A stretch of 48,689 nucleotides of DNA, taken from an uncultured Collinsella sp. GTDB lineage: Bacteria; Actinomycetota; Coriobacteriia; Coriobacteriales; Coriobacteriaceae. Numbering within the stretch: the first letter of the stretch is position 1; every line of letters starts with the position of its first letter. This document shows positions 26,415 through 35,054 of the stretch, piece after piece. Made by a program: the position numbers and the translations under genes. The notes below the pieces were generated by a model that worked only from the letters and a program-made list of their open reading frames with translations, was not told where the DNA came from and did no database searches. The DNA lies in the NCBI GenBank assembly GCA_902493985.1, contig CABURR010000008.1, forward strand, positions 1 to 48,689. The letters are read 5' to 3'.

Positions 26415-26443
26415 CTTTCACTTACCGTTTACGGTTATGAAAG
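26415..26443. promoter_or_regulatory. Palindromic candidate operator between the regulator gene and fruA
   Basis: The 29-base element reads CTTTCA, a three-base gap, ACCGT, TT, ACGGT, TA, TGAAAG. Both half-site pairs are perfect inverted repeats. It lies in the 272-base divergent gap, about 140 bases before fruA. It is the best regulatory site I can see there. A TATACT box for the regulator gene lies nearby on the - strand at about 26356-26361. Confidence 0.55.
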
Positions 26444-26579
26444 AACCTTTCACCGGAGATTTGCACCTTAGCTCTTCTCACGCGGACGGTAGGTTGGTAT
26501 CTTTCAGTTGTGGAAAAACGCGCATCGAAGCGCGTGTAGGGGAGCGCCCGCGGGCGCTGTACTCAAGAAGGAGGGACAC

Positions 26580-28583
26580 ATGGCTAAGTTTGACATCATC
26601 GCCGCGACCGGTTGCCCGACTGGCATTGCGCACACCTTCATGGCGAAGGAGGCGCTGGAGAAGGCAGCTGCCGAGCGCGGTCTGACCATTAAGGTCGAGA
26701 CTCATGGCCAGGTCGGTGTCGAGAACGAGCTCACGAAGGGTGAGATCGCCGGTGCCAAGGCCGTCGTCGTCGCAGCCGACAAGGATGTCCAGGCTGAGCG
26801 TTTCGCCGGTAAGCCCATGGTTTCCGTTGGTGTTTCCAAGGCCCTGTCCGTTGAGGCCGCCGGTAAGTTGATTGACCGCGCGCTCGCCGCTAAGGGCGAC
26901 AGCACGGTTGCAGCCGCTGCCGATGTCGAGGACGAGGTTGAGGAGAAGGAGTCCATCGGCCACGTTATCTACAAGCACCTCATGAACGGCGTCAGCCATA
27001 TGCTGGTCTTCGTCGTTGCCGGTGGTGTCCTGACCGCCGTCTCGTTCCTGTGGGGCATTACGTCCTTCGATTCGACGGCGTCTGACTACAACAGCTTTGC
27101 TGCGATGCTCAAGATCATCGGCGGCATCGCCATGAACCTCATGGTTCCGGTGCTTTCCGCCTATATCGCCGAGTCCATCGGCAAGCGCCCGGCGCTCGTC
27201 CCCGGCTTTGTTGCCGGTATGATCGCCATCCAGGGCCTGCCTGTTAACGCCGAGACCGGCATGATCGACGCCGGTGGCGCCGGCGTGGGCTTCGGCTTCC
27301 TGGGCGGCATCGTCGGCGGCTTCCTCGCCGGTTATGTCATCCTGCTGCTCGAGAAGGTCTTTGCCGGTCTGCCCAAGAATCTGGACGGCCTCAAGGCTAT
27401 CTTCCTGTACCCGCTGTTCTCGACCGCCATCGTCGGTCTGGTCATGCTCGGCATTTCTGGCCCCATGGCTGCCATCAACACCGCCATGATGGACTTCCTC
27501 AAGGGCCTGTCCGCCTCTGGCGCCGTTGTCCTGGGTCTTGCCATTGGCTGCATGTGCGCCTTTGACATGGGCGGCCCGGTCAACAAGGCTGCTTACGTCA
27601 CCGGTACCGCTATGCTCACTGAGGCTTTGGCCGCCGGTGTTGGCACCGATACCTACAACTTCGGCACCAACTTCATGGCTGCCGTCTCTGCCGCCTGCAT
27701 CGTTCCGCCGCTGATTACCACCTTTGCCGTCGTTGTCGGCAAGAAGTACTTCAGCCAGGAGGATCACGACGCCGGTGTCGTCAACCTCATCCTTGGTTGC
27801 ACCCACATCACCGAGGGCGCCATTCCGTTCATGACTAAGAACATCTGGCCCGTCATGCCCATCATGATGCTCGGTTCCTCTATCGCTTCGATCCTGACCA
27901 TTATGTTCAACGTTCACGATCCGGCGCCTCACGGTGGCTTCCTGGTCCTGCCCGTTGTCGAGAACGGTCCGCTTTGGGTCTTCGCGATCCTCATCGGCGC
28001 TGTGGTCGGTGGCATCCTGTTCGTGGCCTTCAAGAAGTACGACTTCGAGAAGAATCAGAAGGCCGCTCCTGCAGCCAAGCCGGTTGAGGCTCCCAAGGCC
28101 GCTGCCGTCGAGGCCCCCAAGGCCGAGGCTGCCGACTTCGTGAAGGTCGAGAATGTCTTTGTCGCCGAGGACTTCGCTTCTCGTGACGAGGCTCTGAGCT
28201 TCGTTTCCAACCAGGCCGTCAAGGCCGGTATCGCAAGCGACGCCGACGCCGTGATGAACGCCTTCCTGGCCCGCGAGGCCGAGGGCACCACGGGCATGAT
28301 GGAGGGCTTCGCCATCCCGCATGCCAAGTCCGACGCCATTACCGAGGCTGCCGTCATCGTCGTCAAGGACGAGTCCGGTGTGACCGGTTGGGACACCATG
28401 GACGGCGCTCCCGTCAACGTGGCTATCGCTCTGCTTATCCCGGGTGCACAGGCCGGCACCACGCACCTCAAGATCCTGTCCAAGGTCGCCGAGGCGCTCA
28501 TGGACGAGGACTTCCGTGCCACCGTCAAGGGTTCCACCGACGCCGCCGAGATCGCCAAGACGATCAACGCCCGTCTGGTCTAA
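26580..28583 (+). CDS. fruA: PTS fructose-type EIIBCA permease
   Basis: This enzyme II transports a fructose-class sugar and phosphorylates it, giving fructose 1-phosphate if it is a true FruA. The 667-residue protein has domain order IIB-IIC-IIA. IIB starts IIAATGCPTGIAHTFMAKEA, with phosphorylatable C12. IIC spans about residues 125-480 with many membrane segments and NWP-like GGPVNKAAY. An Ala/Pro/Lys/Glu linker follows, then IIA with H581 in GFAIPHAKSD. The ATG at 26580 follows AAGGAGGG. The neighbouring HPr, enzyme I and two 1-phosphofructokinase-like genes make a complete uptake and phosphorylation set. Confidence 0.94.
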   Translation: MAKFDIIAATGCPTGIAHTFMAKEALEKAAAERGLTIKVETHGQVGVENELTKGEIAGAKAVVVAADKDVQAERFAGKPMVSVGVSKALSVEAAGKLIDRALAAKGDSTVAAAADVEDEVEEKESIGHVIYKHLMNGVSHMLVFVVAGGVLTAVSFLWGITSFDSTASDYNSFAAMLKIIGGIAMNLMVPVLSAYIAESIGKRPALVPGFVAGMIAIQGLPVNAETGMIDAGGAGVGFGFLGGIVGGFLAGYVILLLEKVFAGLPKNLDGLKAIFLYPLFSTAIVGLVMLGISGPMAAINTAMMDFLKGLSASGAVVLGLAIGCMCAFDMGGPVNKAAYVTGTAMLTEALAAGVGTDTYNFGTNFMAAVSAACIVPPLITTFAVVVGKKYFSQEDHDAGVVNLILGCTHITEGAIPFMTKNIWPVMPIMMLGSSIASILTIMFNVHDPAPHGGFLVLPVVENGPLWVFAILIGAVVGGILFVAFKKYDFEKNQKAAPAAKPVEAPKAAAVEAPKAEAADFVKVENVFVAEDFASRDEALSFVSNQAVKAGIASDADAVMNAFLAREAEGTTGMMEGFAIPHAKSDAITEAAVIVVKDESGVTGWDTMDGAPVNVAIALLIPGAQAGTTHLKILSKVAEALMDEDFRATVKGSTDAAEIAKTINARLV

Positions 28584-28618
28584 TCCCGCAACACGCGAAT
28601 ATCATCGCCCCCTGTAAC

Positions 28619-28654
28619 AAAGGCGAGGACTCCACCCGGAGCCCCCGCCTTTTT
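28619..28654 (+). terminator. Intrinsic terminator after fruA
   Basis: AAAGGCG...GG...CTCC pairs with GGAG...CC...CGCCTTT, followed by TTTT. It separates fruA from the HPr transcript. Confidence 0.75.
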
Positions 28655-28659
28655 CATTC

Positions 28660-28744
28660 CCTTCTGTAAGGTGCGGTGAAATAGGGACTGTTTAAAGGTT
28701 TCAACCGTAAAATCAGTCCCTATTTCACCGCAACTTACAGAAGG
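28660..28744. repeat. Near-perfect 31-bp inverted repeat (85-bp hairpin element)
   Basis: Arms at 28660-28690 and 28714-28744 are inverted copies with a single mismatch (position 71 of the left arm block, G versus T). The 23-base loop holds GGTT/AACC. Arms begin CCTTCTGTAAG and contain AAATAGGGACTG. There is no U-run on either side. It is likely an intergenic repeat family member or MITE-like element. It sits between the fruA terminator and ptsH. Confidence 0.75.
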
Positions 28745-28803
28745 AGATAGAGGGAACTGCCCATTGAGTCTTTGTCCCGAACAGATCCTCAGCCAGAATT
28801 CCG

Positions 28804-29006
28804 TTCACACGATATTACTCTGGACCGACTGAGTTACCGCAGCTCACCTGCCGGGCCGGGCGGTTAAGTTTGTCGCGAGTTCCGCACGCAAAGGAAAGCA
28901 CTTAATGTGCTTTCCGTCTTGCGCAGGACTGTAGAGCAGCAAACTTAACCGCCCCGCCCGGCGGGCGAGCGCAGGGATACGACATCTGTCCAACAATTCG
29001 TGTGAA
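28804..29006. repeat. 203-bp MITE-like inverted-repeat element upstream of ptsH
   Basis: The ends are inverted copies: TTCACACGA at 28804-28812 and TCGTGTGAA at 28998-29006. Inside, 28850-28872 and 28940-28962 pair over 23 bases with one mismatch (GGCGGTTAAGTTTG core). The centre holds a perfect GGAAAGCAC/GTGCTTTCC hairpin. The intervening stretches also align weakly as inverted copies. I see no coding frame. With the element at 28660 this fills most of the 524-base fruA-ptsH gap (28584-29107). The ptsH promoter probably lies in the AT-rich stretch at about 29010-29045 but has no clear -35. Confidence 0.65.
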
Positions 29007-29107
29007 ACACAATGAAAAACCGTTTGATGTGAGTTAATATAAACAACGTCGTGAATCTGACTCCTGCCACATGCATGACAGGGGTTAAACACAAAAAGGA
29101 GTCAACT

Positions 29108-29371
29108 ATGGTTTCTGAGAAGGCTACCCTCGTTAATCCTCAGGGTCTGCACATGCGTCCGGCTGGTCTGTTCGCCTCCACCATGGGCAAGTATGCCTGT
29201 GACGTGACGGTCGTCACCCCCGAGAAGGAGGTCAACGGCAAGTCCCCGATGGCCCTCATGGCTGCTGGTATCCCCTGCGGCACCGAGGTCGAGGTCAAGT
29301 GCGACGGCGCTGACGAGGCCGAGGCTCTGGCTGCTGCCATCGAGCTCATCAAGAGCGGTCTTGGCGAGTAG
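29108..29371 (+). CDS. ptsH: PTS phosphocarrier protein HPr
   Basis: HPr passes phosphate from enzyme I to enzyme IIA. The 87-residue protein has the phosphorylatable H15 in GLHMRPAG and a serine at position 46 in GKSPMAL, the position used by HPr kinase in low-GC Gram-positives. No HPr kinase gene is in the window. The ATG at 29108 follows AAAGGAG. The upstream leader is AT-rich. ptsI begins 127 bases downstream after a small hairpin. Confidence 0.95.
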   Translation: MVSEKATLVNPQGLHMRPAGLFASTMGKYACDVTVVTPEKEVNGKSPMALMAAGIPCGTEVEVKCDGADEAEALAAAIELIKSGLGE

Positions 29372-29416
29372 AACTCAAACGGGTCGCATGTTGAACAACT
29401 AAGTTCATATTTGGGG

Positions 29417-29453
29417 GCGCAGTGACCTGTTGTAAGGTAGCTGCGCTCTTTTG
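29417..29453 (+). terminator. Hairpin with T-run between ptsH and ptsI
   Basis: GCGCAG and CTGCGC, with inner CCT/AGG, form an interrupted stem followed by TCTTTTG. It may terminate or attenuate transcription and so lower ptsI relative to ptsH. Confidence 0.5.
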
Positions 29454-29498
29454 TCATGGATATGGCAAAACGCTTTATCACATGACACGGAGAGAGGA

Positions 29499-31208
29499 AT
29501 GGGAATGTATCAGGGAGTCAACGCTTCCGAGGGCATCGGTATCGGCACCGTCATGGTCGCCGTCGATCCCGACTTGACGTTTGAGCCGCACGAGGTTGCT
29601 GATTCGGCAGCAGAGAAGGAGCGCTATCAGTCCGCTCTTTCGGTCTTCTGCGAGAAGACCCAGGCTCAGGCCGACCACATGAAGGAGACGGTGGGCGAGG
29701 CCGAGGCCGAGATCATGAGCGGACACATTGTCCTGGCTCAGGACCCGGGCATGACCGACGCCATCAACGCCGCCATTGACGGCGGTACCTGCGCCGAGCA
29801 GGCGCTCATGGACACCTCGACCATGTTCGAGAACATGTTCCTGTCCATGGACGACGAGATGTTCCGTCTGCGCGCGGCCGACATCGCCGACATCCGCACC
29901 GGTATTCTGGCCGAGCTGCTGGGCAAGGAGGTCGTCGACCTCTCCGTCCTGCCCGAGAACACTGTCGTTGTCGTGCACGACCTCACGCCGTCCATGACCG
30001 CCACGATCGATAAGGCCCACGTTGCCGGTATCGTCACCGAGACCGGTGGCCGCACGTCGCATTCCGCGATTATTGCGCGCGCCCTTGAGATCCCGGCTGT
30101 CCTTTCGGTTTCCAATAGCTGCACTGCGCTGCGCAACGGTATGACCGTTGTCGTCGACGGTGGCAAGGGTATCGTTGAGGCCGATCCCGACGAGGAGACG
30201 CTCGCTGCCTACACCGCCAAGGCCGAGGCCTTCGCTGCCGAGAAGGCAGCCCTCGAGGCCTTCCGTGGCAAGCCGTCCGTGACTGCCGATGGCATCAAGA
30301 AGATCATCGCCTGCAACATCGGTAACCCCGATGACGTGCCCAACGCGCTCGATCACGACGCCGAGGCCATCGGTCTGTTCCGCTCCGAGTTCCTGTTCAT
30401 GGACTCCGCTGAGCTTCCTTCCGAGGAGGAGCAGTTCAACGCCTACCGTAAGGTCGCCAGCGCGCTCAAGGGTGCTCCGGTCATCATCCGCACGCTCGAT
30501 GTGGGTGGCGACAAGGAGATTCCGTATCTGCACATGGTCAAGGAAGACAACCCCTTCATGGGCTTCCGCGCCGTGCGTTACTGCCTGGCCAATCCCGACC
30601 AGTACAAGGTCCAGCTCCGCGCTCTGCTGCGCGCTAGCGCCTTCGGTGACGTCAAGATCATGATCCCGCTCGTCACCTGCGTCGAGGAGGTCTTGGCTGT
30701 CAAGGAGCTCGTCGAGCAGTGCAAGGCCGAGCTGACCGAAGAGGGTCGCAAGTTCAACGAGAACATCGAGGTCGGTATTATGGTCGAGACGCCCGCCGCT
30801 TCGCTGCTCGCAGACCGTCTGGCCGAGGTCGCCGACTTCTTCTCCATCGGCACCAACGACCTGATCGGCTACACCATGTGCGCCGACCGTGGCAACGACA
30901 CCATCTCCAACCTGTACCAGGTGTACTATCCCGCCGTGCTCCGCTCGCTTAAGAACATCATCGAGAGCGGTGTGAAGGCCGGCATCATGGTCGGTATGTG
31001 CGGCGAGGCCGCTGCCGATCCGCTGCTCGAGCCGCTGCTGATCAGCTGGGGCCTGGAGGAGTTCTCGATGAGCGCTCCGTCCATCCTGCGCGCCCGCAAG
31101 ACCATCAGCCAGTGGACCAAGGCCGAGTGCGACGAGCTCGCCGAGAAGGCGCTCGCCTGCAACACCGCCGCCGAGGTCAAGGCACTGCTCGAGTCCGCAG
31201 CTCGCTAA
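29499..31208 (+). CDS. ptsI: PTS enzyme I (phosphoenolpyruvate-protein phosphotransferase)
   Basis: Enzyme I takes phosphate from phosphoenolpyruvate and passes it to HPr. The 569-residue protein has an HPr-binding helical domain, the phosphohistidine domain with H188 in TGGRTSHSAIIAR, and a PEP-binding barrel with IGLFRSEFLFM, IIRTLDVGGDKEIPY, DFFSIGTNDLIGY and the catalytic cysteine region MVGMCGEAAAD. The ATG at 29499 follows GGAGAGAGG. An alternative ATG lies at 29505. Confidence 0.96.
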   Translation: MGMYQGVNASEGIGIGTVMVAVDPDLTFEPHEVADSAAEKERYQSALSVFCEKTQAQADHMKETVGEAEAEIMSGHIVLAQDPGMTDAINAAIDGGTCAEQALMDTSTMFENMFLSMDDEMFRLRAADIADIRTGILAELLGKEVVDLSVLPENTVVVVHDLTPSMTATIDKAHVAGIVTETGGRTSHSAIIARALEIPAVLSVSNSCTALRNGMTVVVDGGKGIVEADPDEETLAAYTAKAEAFAAEKAALEAFRGKPSVTADGIKKIIACNIGNPDDVPNALDHDAEAIGLFRSEFLFMDSAELPSEEEQFNAYRKVASALKGAPVIIRTLDVGGDKEIPYLHMVKEDNPFMGFRAVRYCLANPDQYKVQLRALLRASAFGDVKIMIPLVTCVEEVLAVKELVEQCKAELTEEGRKFNENIEVGIMVETPAASLLADRLAEVADFFSIGTNDLIGYTMCADRGNDTISNLYQVYYPAVLRSLKNIIESGVKAGIMVGMCGEAAADPLLEPLLISWGLEEFSMSAPSILRARKTISQWTKAECDELAEKALACNTAAEVKALLESAAR

Positions 31209-31282
31209 TTTGGTATCAGAGGTAACCGCGTGGTTGGAATGGGCCGGCCACGCGGCCCTCACATATACAGGGGGTACTGTAA

Positions 31283-32215
31283 ATGTTCTACACGCTAACC
31301 GCTAACCCGGCTGTCGACATGACGGTTTCGAGCTCTCCGCTCGAGCCCGACGAGAACGTCCGCACCGGCTCGGCCAGCTACACGGCTAACGGCAAGGGCC
31401 TCGACGTGTCCTTCGCCTTTAAGAAGATGGGCGTCGACACCGTCGCGCTCGGCTTCTTCGCTGGCTTCACGGGCAAGTTCATCGTCGAGGAGGTCATGAA
31501 CCTGGGTTGCCTCTGCCGCCCGGTCTGGACCGACGGTATCACGCGCATTAACACCTACGTCAACGATGGCCAGCACGAGTACGGCATCCTGAACCCGGGT
31601 GCTCCGATCACGCCGCAGCACCAGGAGGAGCTCTACAACATCCTGGACACCGCGGGCGATCTCGAGTGCCTGATCGTTTCCGGCTCCGTGCCTCCCAAAG
31701 CTACGCCTGACTTCCTGGCTCAGGTCATGGAGCACGCTCAGGCCCGTGGCGCCGACGTCGTCCTGGACCTGTCCTCCGATAAGCTCAAGGAGCTCGCTCA
31801 CAAGAAGCCGCTGCTCATCAAGCCAAACCATCACGAGATGAAGGCCATCTTCGGCGTGCCGGTCGACACCGACGACGAGGTTCGCGTTGCCATGAAGATG
31901 GCTCACGACGCCGGCGTTCAGAACGTGCTGCTCACCCGTGGTAGCCGCGGCGACGCTTACTTCTCCAACGGCGAGGACATCTGGTACGCCAAGCGTGAGT
32001 TCAACATCAAGCTGGTCTCTTCCGTCTGCGCCGGCGACTGCACCCTCGCTGCGTTCCTGCACAAGTGGTACAGGGATCGCGACAACGTCGAGGAGGCCAT
32101 GAAGCTCGCTATGGCCACCGGCGCCAACGTTGCCGAGTCCGTCGGCATCGGCGACTTCGGTCACGTCGACGAGTACAGCAAGCGCGTTGCTGTCCGCAAG
32201 CTCGATCGTCAGTAA
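31283..32215 (+). CDS. 1-phosphofructokinase-like PfkB-family kinase, copy 1
   Basis: This cytoplasmic sugar kinase probably converts fructose 1-phosphate to fructose 1,6-bisphosphate, judged from the fruA context. The 310-residue protein begins MFYTLTANPAVDMTV, as in the FruK/LacC group, and carries NGKGLDVSFAFKKMG and GFFAGFTGKFI. The C-terminal anion-hole/catalytic motif reads CAGDCT instead of the usual G(A/V)GDS. The aspartate is retained, but the first glycine is cysteine. It shares most of its blocks with the next gene and ends at its own terminator. Confidence 0.88.
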   Translation: MFYTLTANPAVDMTVSSSPLEPDENVRTGSASYTANGKGLDVSFAFKKMGVDTVALGFFAGFTGKFIVEEVMNLGCLCRPVWTDGITRINTYVNDGQHEYGILNPGAPITPQHQEELYNILDTAGDLECLIVSGSVPPKATPDFLAQVMEHAQARGADVVLDLSSDKLKELAHKKPLLIKPNHHEMKAIFGVPVDTDDEVRVAMKMAHDAGVQNVLLTRGSRGDAYFSNGEDIWYAKREFNIKLVSSVCAGDCTLAAFLHKWYRDRDNVEEAMKLAMATGANVAESVGIGDFGHVDEYSKRVAVRKLDRQ

Positions 32216-32242
32216 TCGAAACGCGACATATTCGTGCGCATG

Positions 32243-32275
32243 CGGCGCCCCGGTTTCGGCTGGGGCGCCTTTTTG
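32243..32275 (+). terminator. Intrinsic terminator after phosphofructokinase copy 1
   Basis: GGCGCCCC and GGGGCGCC form an 8-bp stem with a 10-base loop, followed by TTTTTG. Confidence 0.88.
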
Positions 32276-32403
32276 TTCCGCCACAGGGGAGAGGTGTCCC
32301 GCCGTACTTCATCGCTTCCACACCGTTCACCGAGTTGTCCTAGCCTTTTACCGATGCGTGGAATATACTTTCATTAACACGCTGCTTCGTGAAAGGAACA
32401 TTC

Positions 32404-33336
32404 ATGATTTACACGCTCACTGCAAATCCCGCCATTGACTACAACATCGCCTGCGACGGCCTTGCTGCCAACACCGTCACGCGTACTCGCAACGCCGTCT
32501 ATACGCCCAACGGCAAGGGCCTTAACGTCTCGTTTACGCTTGACCACTACGGTGTCGACACCACGATCCTTGGCTTCTTCGCTGGCTTCTCGGGCGAGTT
32601 CATCGTCAAGGGCGCCGAGGCCCTGGGCGTGCCCGTCAAGCCCGTGTGGACCGACGGCATCACGCGCGTCAACGTGTTCCTCAACGCCGGCCCCGACACC
32701 GAGTACAACATGGTCAACGCCGGTGCCGCCATCAACGAGGCCAACGAGCAGGAGATGTTTGAGCTCATCGATTCGCTCGATGACATGACCTGCTTGGTCA
32801 TCAGTGGCTCGCTGCCTCCCAACACTTCCGAGGGCTTCCTGGCCGAGGTCCTGCGCCGCGTAAAGGCCAAGGGGGCCGAGTTCGTCCTCGATATCTCGAG
32901 CCATCAGCTGGCAGACCTCATTGCCATGGAGCCGCTGCTGATCAAGCCCAATGACGATGAGCTGCTCGATATCTTTGGCATTAAGGTGAGCGGTGGCGAC
33001 GATGAGTCCGTCAAGGGCGCGATGGCCGAGCTGCACGCCAAGGGCGCCAAGAATGTGCTGCTGACTCTTGGCGGCGCCGGTGCGTACTTCTCCAACGGCG
33101 AGCACATCTGGTTTGCCAACCGCACCTTCGACGTCAAGCTGCTGTCGACGGTGTGCGCCGGCGATTCCTCGCTCGCTGCCTTCCTGTCCGTGTGGCACGA
33201 CGCCCCCGAGCGCGTCGAGGACGCCCTGCGCCTTTCGATGGCTACCGGCGCCAACGTGGTCGAGTGCCCCGGTCTGGGCGATTTTGCCAAGGTGGACGAA
33301 TATAAGAAGCACATCGAGGTTCGCCAGGTCTGCTAG
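32404..33336 (+). CDS. 1-phosphofructokinase-like PfkB-family kinase, copy 2
   Basis: This tandem paralog has the same length as copy 1 (310 residues). It begins MIYTLTANPAIDYNI and has NGKGLNVSFTLDHYG, LGFFAGFSGEFIVKG and the motif CAGDSSLAAFL, again with Cys in place of the first Gly but with the usual Ser after Asp. The ATG at 32404 follows GAAAGGAAC. A TATACT box stands at 32364-32369, so it may have its own promoter. One copy may prefer another phosphosugar such as tagatose 6-phosphate. The sequence does not settle which. Confidence 0.88.
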   Translation: MIYTLTANPAIDYNIACDGLAANTVTRTRNAVYTPNGKGLNVSFTLDHYGVDTTILGFFAGFSGEFIVKGAEALGVPVKPVWTDGITRVNVFLNAGPDTEYNMVNAGAAINEANEQEMFELIDSLDDMTCLVISGSLPPNTSEGFLAEVLRRVKAKGAEFVLDISSHQLADLIAMEPLLIKPNDDELLDIFGIKVSGGDDESVKGAMAELHAKGAKNVLLTLGGAGAYFSNGEHIWFANRTFDVKLLSTVCAGDSSLAAFLSVWHDAPERVEDALRLSMATGANVVECPGLGDFAKVDEYKKHIEVRQVC

Positions 33337-33358
33337 CCGCATCGATACATCGTTGCCG

Positions 33359-33396
33359 AACACCCGCTTTGGATTACCGAGGCGGGTGTTTTTTTG
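33359..33396 (+). terminator. Intrinsic terminator after phosphofructokinase copy 2
   Basis: AACACCCGC and GCGGGTGTT form a 9-bp stem running into TTTTTTT. Confidence 0.9.
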
Positions 33397-33532
33397 CGCG
33401 CTGAACGTATGTGGCGTCTGCTGTCTCGTTTTATCGAATCGACGAAGCAATTGCGTGTGCGCGCTTTCTCGTTTCTTGCTAGACTTCTTGAGAACCATCG
33501 ATTAACGCTCACAAGTGCAGGAGGCCATAGAC

Positions 33533-34927
33533 ATGTGCAATGTTTCGCTCAACGGTACGCAACCGTCCGATGCCTCCCTGCGCGTCCTGCTCGCGCTTGA
33601 GGCGGCTGGTCTTGAGGCTTGGTATGTAGGCGGTTGGGTGCGCGACGCCCTGATGGGGCGCCCCAACCACGATGTTGATATGTGCTGTAGCGGCCTGTGG
33701 CAGGAGTCCAAAGCGGCGCTCGAGGCCGCTGATATCGCGGTCGTGGAGTCGGGCATTAAATTTGGCGGAATCACGGCTATTTCCGATGGCGAGCGTATCG
33801 AGGTCACCACGTACCGCCTGGATGGCTTTTACACCGATGGGCGCCATCCTCAGAGTGTCGAGCGTGCCGCCTCGCTCGAGGACGATCTGGCCCGCCGCGA
33901 CTTTACCGTCAACGCCATGGCCTGGCATCCCGAGCGCGGGCTTGTCGACCGCTACGACGGCCAGGGTGACTTGGAGCGCAAGCTGATTCGCGCTGTCGGT
34001 GATCCCAAGCGTCGCTTTAACGAGGACGCCCTGCGCATGCTGCGTGCGGTGCGCTTTGCCTGCCGTCTGGACTTTATGATTGAGCCCGAGACTAAGCGTG
34101 CGCTTGCCGAGTGCGCGCCGCTGCTCGATGCCGTGGCGCGCGAGCGTGTGGGTATTGAGCTCGAGGGCATTCTTTCGACCGGTCATGGGGGAGACGCGAT
34201 GCTTCGCTATCCCGAGCTCATCTGTGCCGCTGTGCCCGAGTTGGCAGCGGGTCGCGGGTTTGATCAGCGAAGTGTCTACCATGCGTTTAACGTCTACGAG
34301 CATATCGCCCGTGTGCTAACGGTGGCAGGGGAGCTGGCGCTGTGCGACGGCGTCGCGCCATCGTCGAGCCTTATGTGGGCGGCGTTTTTGCACGATGTCT
34401 CCAAGCCCGAGTGCTTTACGGTCGATCACGCCGGCAGCGGACACTTCTACGGTCATCCCGAGCTCGGCGCCAAGAAAGCGCGCATCATTATGGATCGCCT
34501 GGCTCTCTCGCACGACCTGGTGCGCGACGTGTGCCTGCTCATCAAATATCACGATAAGCCGCTGCGCCCCGAGCGCTCCTGCCTGCTCAATATGATGCGC
34601 GCGCTTTCGGGTGAGGGCGTCGACACGCCGCGTCTGATGGACGAGCTCATGGACCTCAAGCGTGCCGACACACTTGGCAAGGCCCCGTCGTGCTTCTATT
34701 ACGTCGAGACGATTGAGGAGATGCGCGCGATGGCGCACGTGCTGCTGAGGGCGGGGGAGCCCTATACGCTCAAGATGCTCGCCATCAACGGCGGCGACCT
34801 GATTCGTGCTGGAGTCAAGCCCGGGCCGGAACTGGGGCAGCTTCTCAACTCCGCCCTCGACGCCGTGATCGAAGACAACATTTCCAACGAGCGCGAAGCT
34901 CTTTTGGTCCATCTCAACTTGAATTAG
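33533..34927 (+). CDS. CCA tRNA nucleotidyltransferase with HD domain
   Basis: This class II nucleotidyltransferase adds or repairs the 3' CCA of tRNAs. The 464-residue protein has YVGGWVRDALMGRPNHDVDM with metal-binding D47 and D49, RRDFTVNAMAWH, and RRFNEDALRMLRAVRFACRL. A C-terminal HD-type region follows with FLHDVSKPECF and KYHDKPL. The ATG at 33533 follows AGGAGG; the GTG at 33515 is inferior. The tRNA gene just downstream already encodes CCA, so this enzyme probably works in repair or on tRNAs lacking CCA. Confidence 0.93.
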   Translation: MCNVSLNGTQPSDASLRVLLALEAAGLEAWYVGGWVRDALMGRPNHDVDMCCSGLWQESKAALEAADIAVVESGIKFGGITAISDGERIEVTTYRLDGFYTDGRHPQSVERAASLEDDLARRDFTVNAMAWHPERGLVDRYDGQGDLERKLIRAVGDPKRRFNEDALRMLRAVRFACRLDFMIEPETKRALAECAPLLDAVARERVGIELEGILSTGHGGDAMLRYPELICAAVPELAAGRGFDQRSVYHAFNVYEHIARVLTVAGELALCDGVAPSSSLMWAAFLHDVSKPECFTVDHAGSGHFYGHPELGAKKARIIMDRLALSHDLVRDVCLLIKYHDKPLRPERSCLLNMMRALSGEGVDTPRLMDELMDLKRADTLGKAPSCFYYVETIEEMRAMAHVLLRAGEPYTLKMLAINGGDLIRAGVKPGPELGQLLNSALDAVIEDNISNEREALLVHLNLN

Positions 34928-34963
34928 CTACCCAGTTTACCTGCGTGTTCCATAACCTGCCGA

Positions 34964-34985
34964 CAATTTTTCGGCAATTTGGAAT
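34964..34985 (+). terminator. Weak candidate terminator after the CCA-adding enzyme
   Basis: TGCCGA and TCGGCA form a short stem around an AT-rich loop, followed by ATTT. It is weak, but it stands in the right place before the tRNA promoter. Confidence 0.4.
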
Positions 34986-34991
34986 TTCTTC

Positions 34992-35020
34992 TTGCGCTGA
35001 CGTTTTTTGTCCCGTAATAT
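34992..35020 (+). promoter_or_regulatory. Sigma-70-type promoter of tRNA-Glu
   Basis: TTGCGC (34992-34997) and TAATAT (35015-35020) are separated by exactly 17 bases, 35 bases before the tRNA. Confidence 0.65.
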
Positions 35021-35054
35021 ATTTCCTCGCAGCACGGCAGTGCAGATGTCATGT

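Noticed and set aside
26478..28466. A 662-codon open frame on the - strand opposite fruA
   Set aside because: It is composition-driven antisense of the PTS gene, with a Gly/Asp/His-rich product, no domain and no ribosome binding site.
29478..31262. A 594-codon open frame on the - strand opposite ptsI
   Set aside because: It is a shadow of ptsI with the same features as the other antisense frames.
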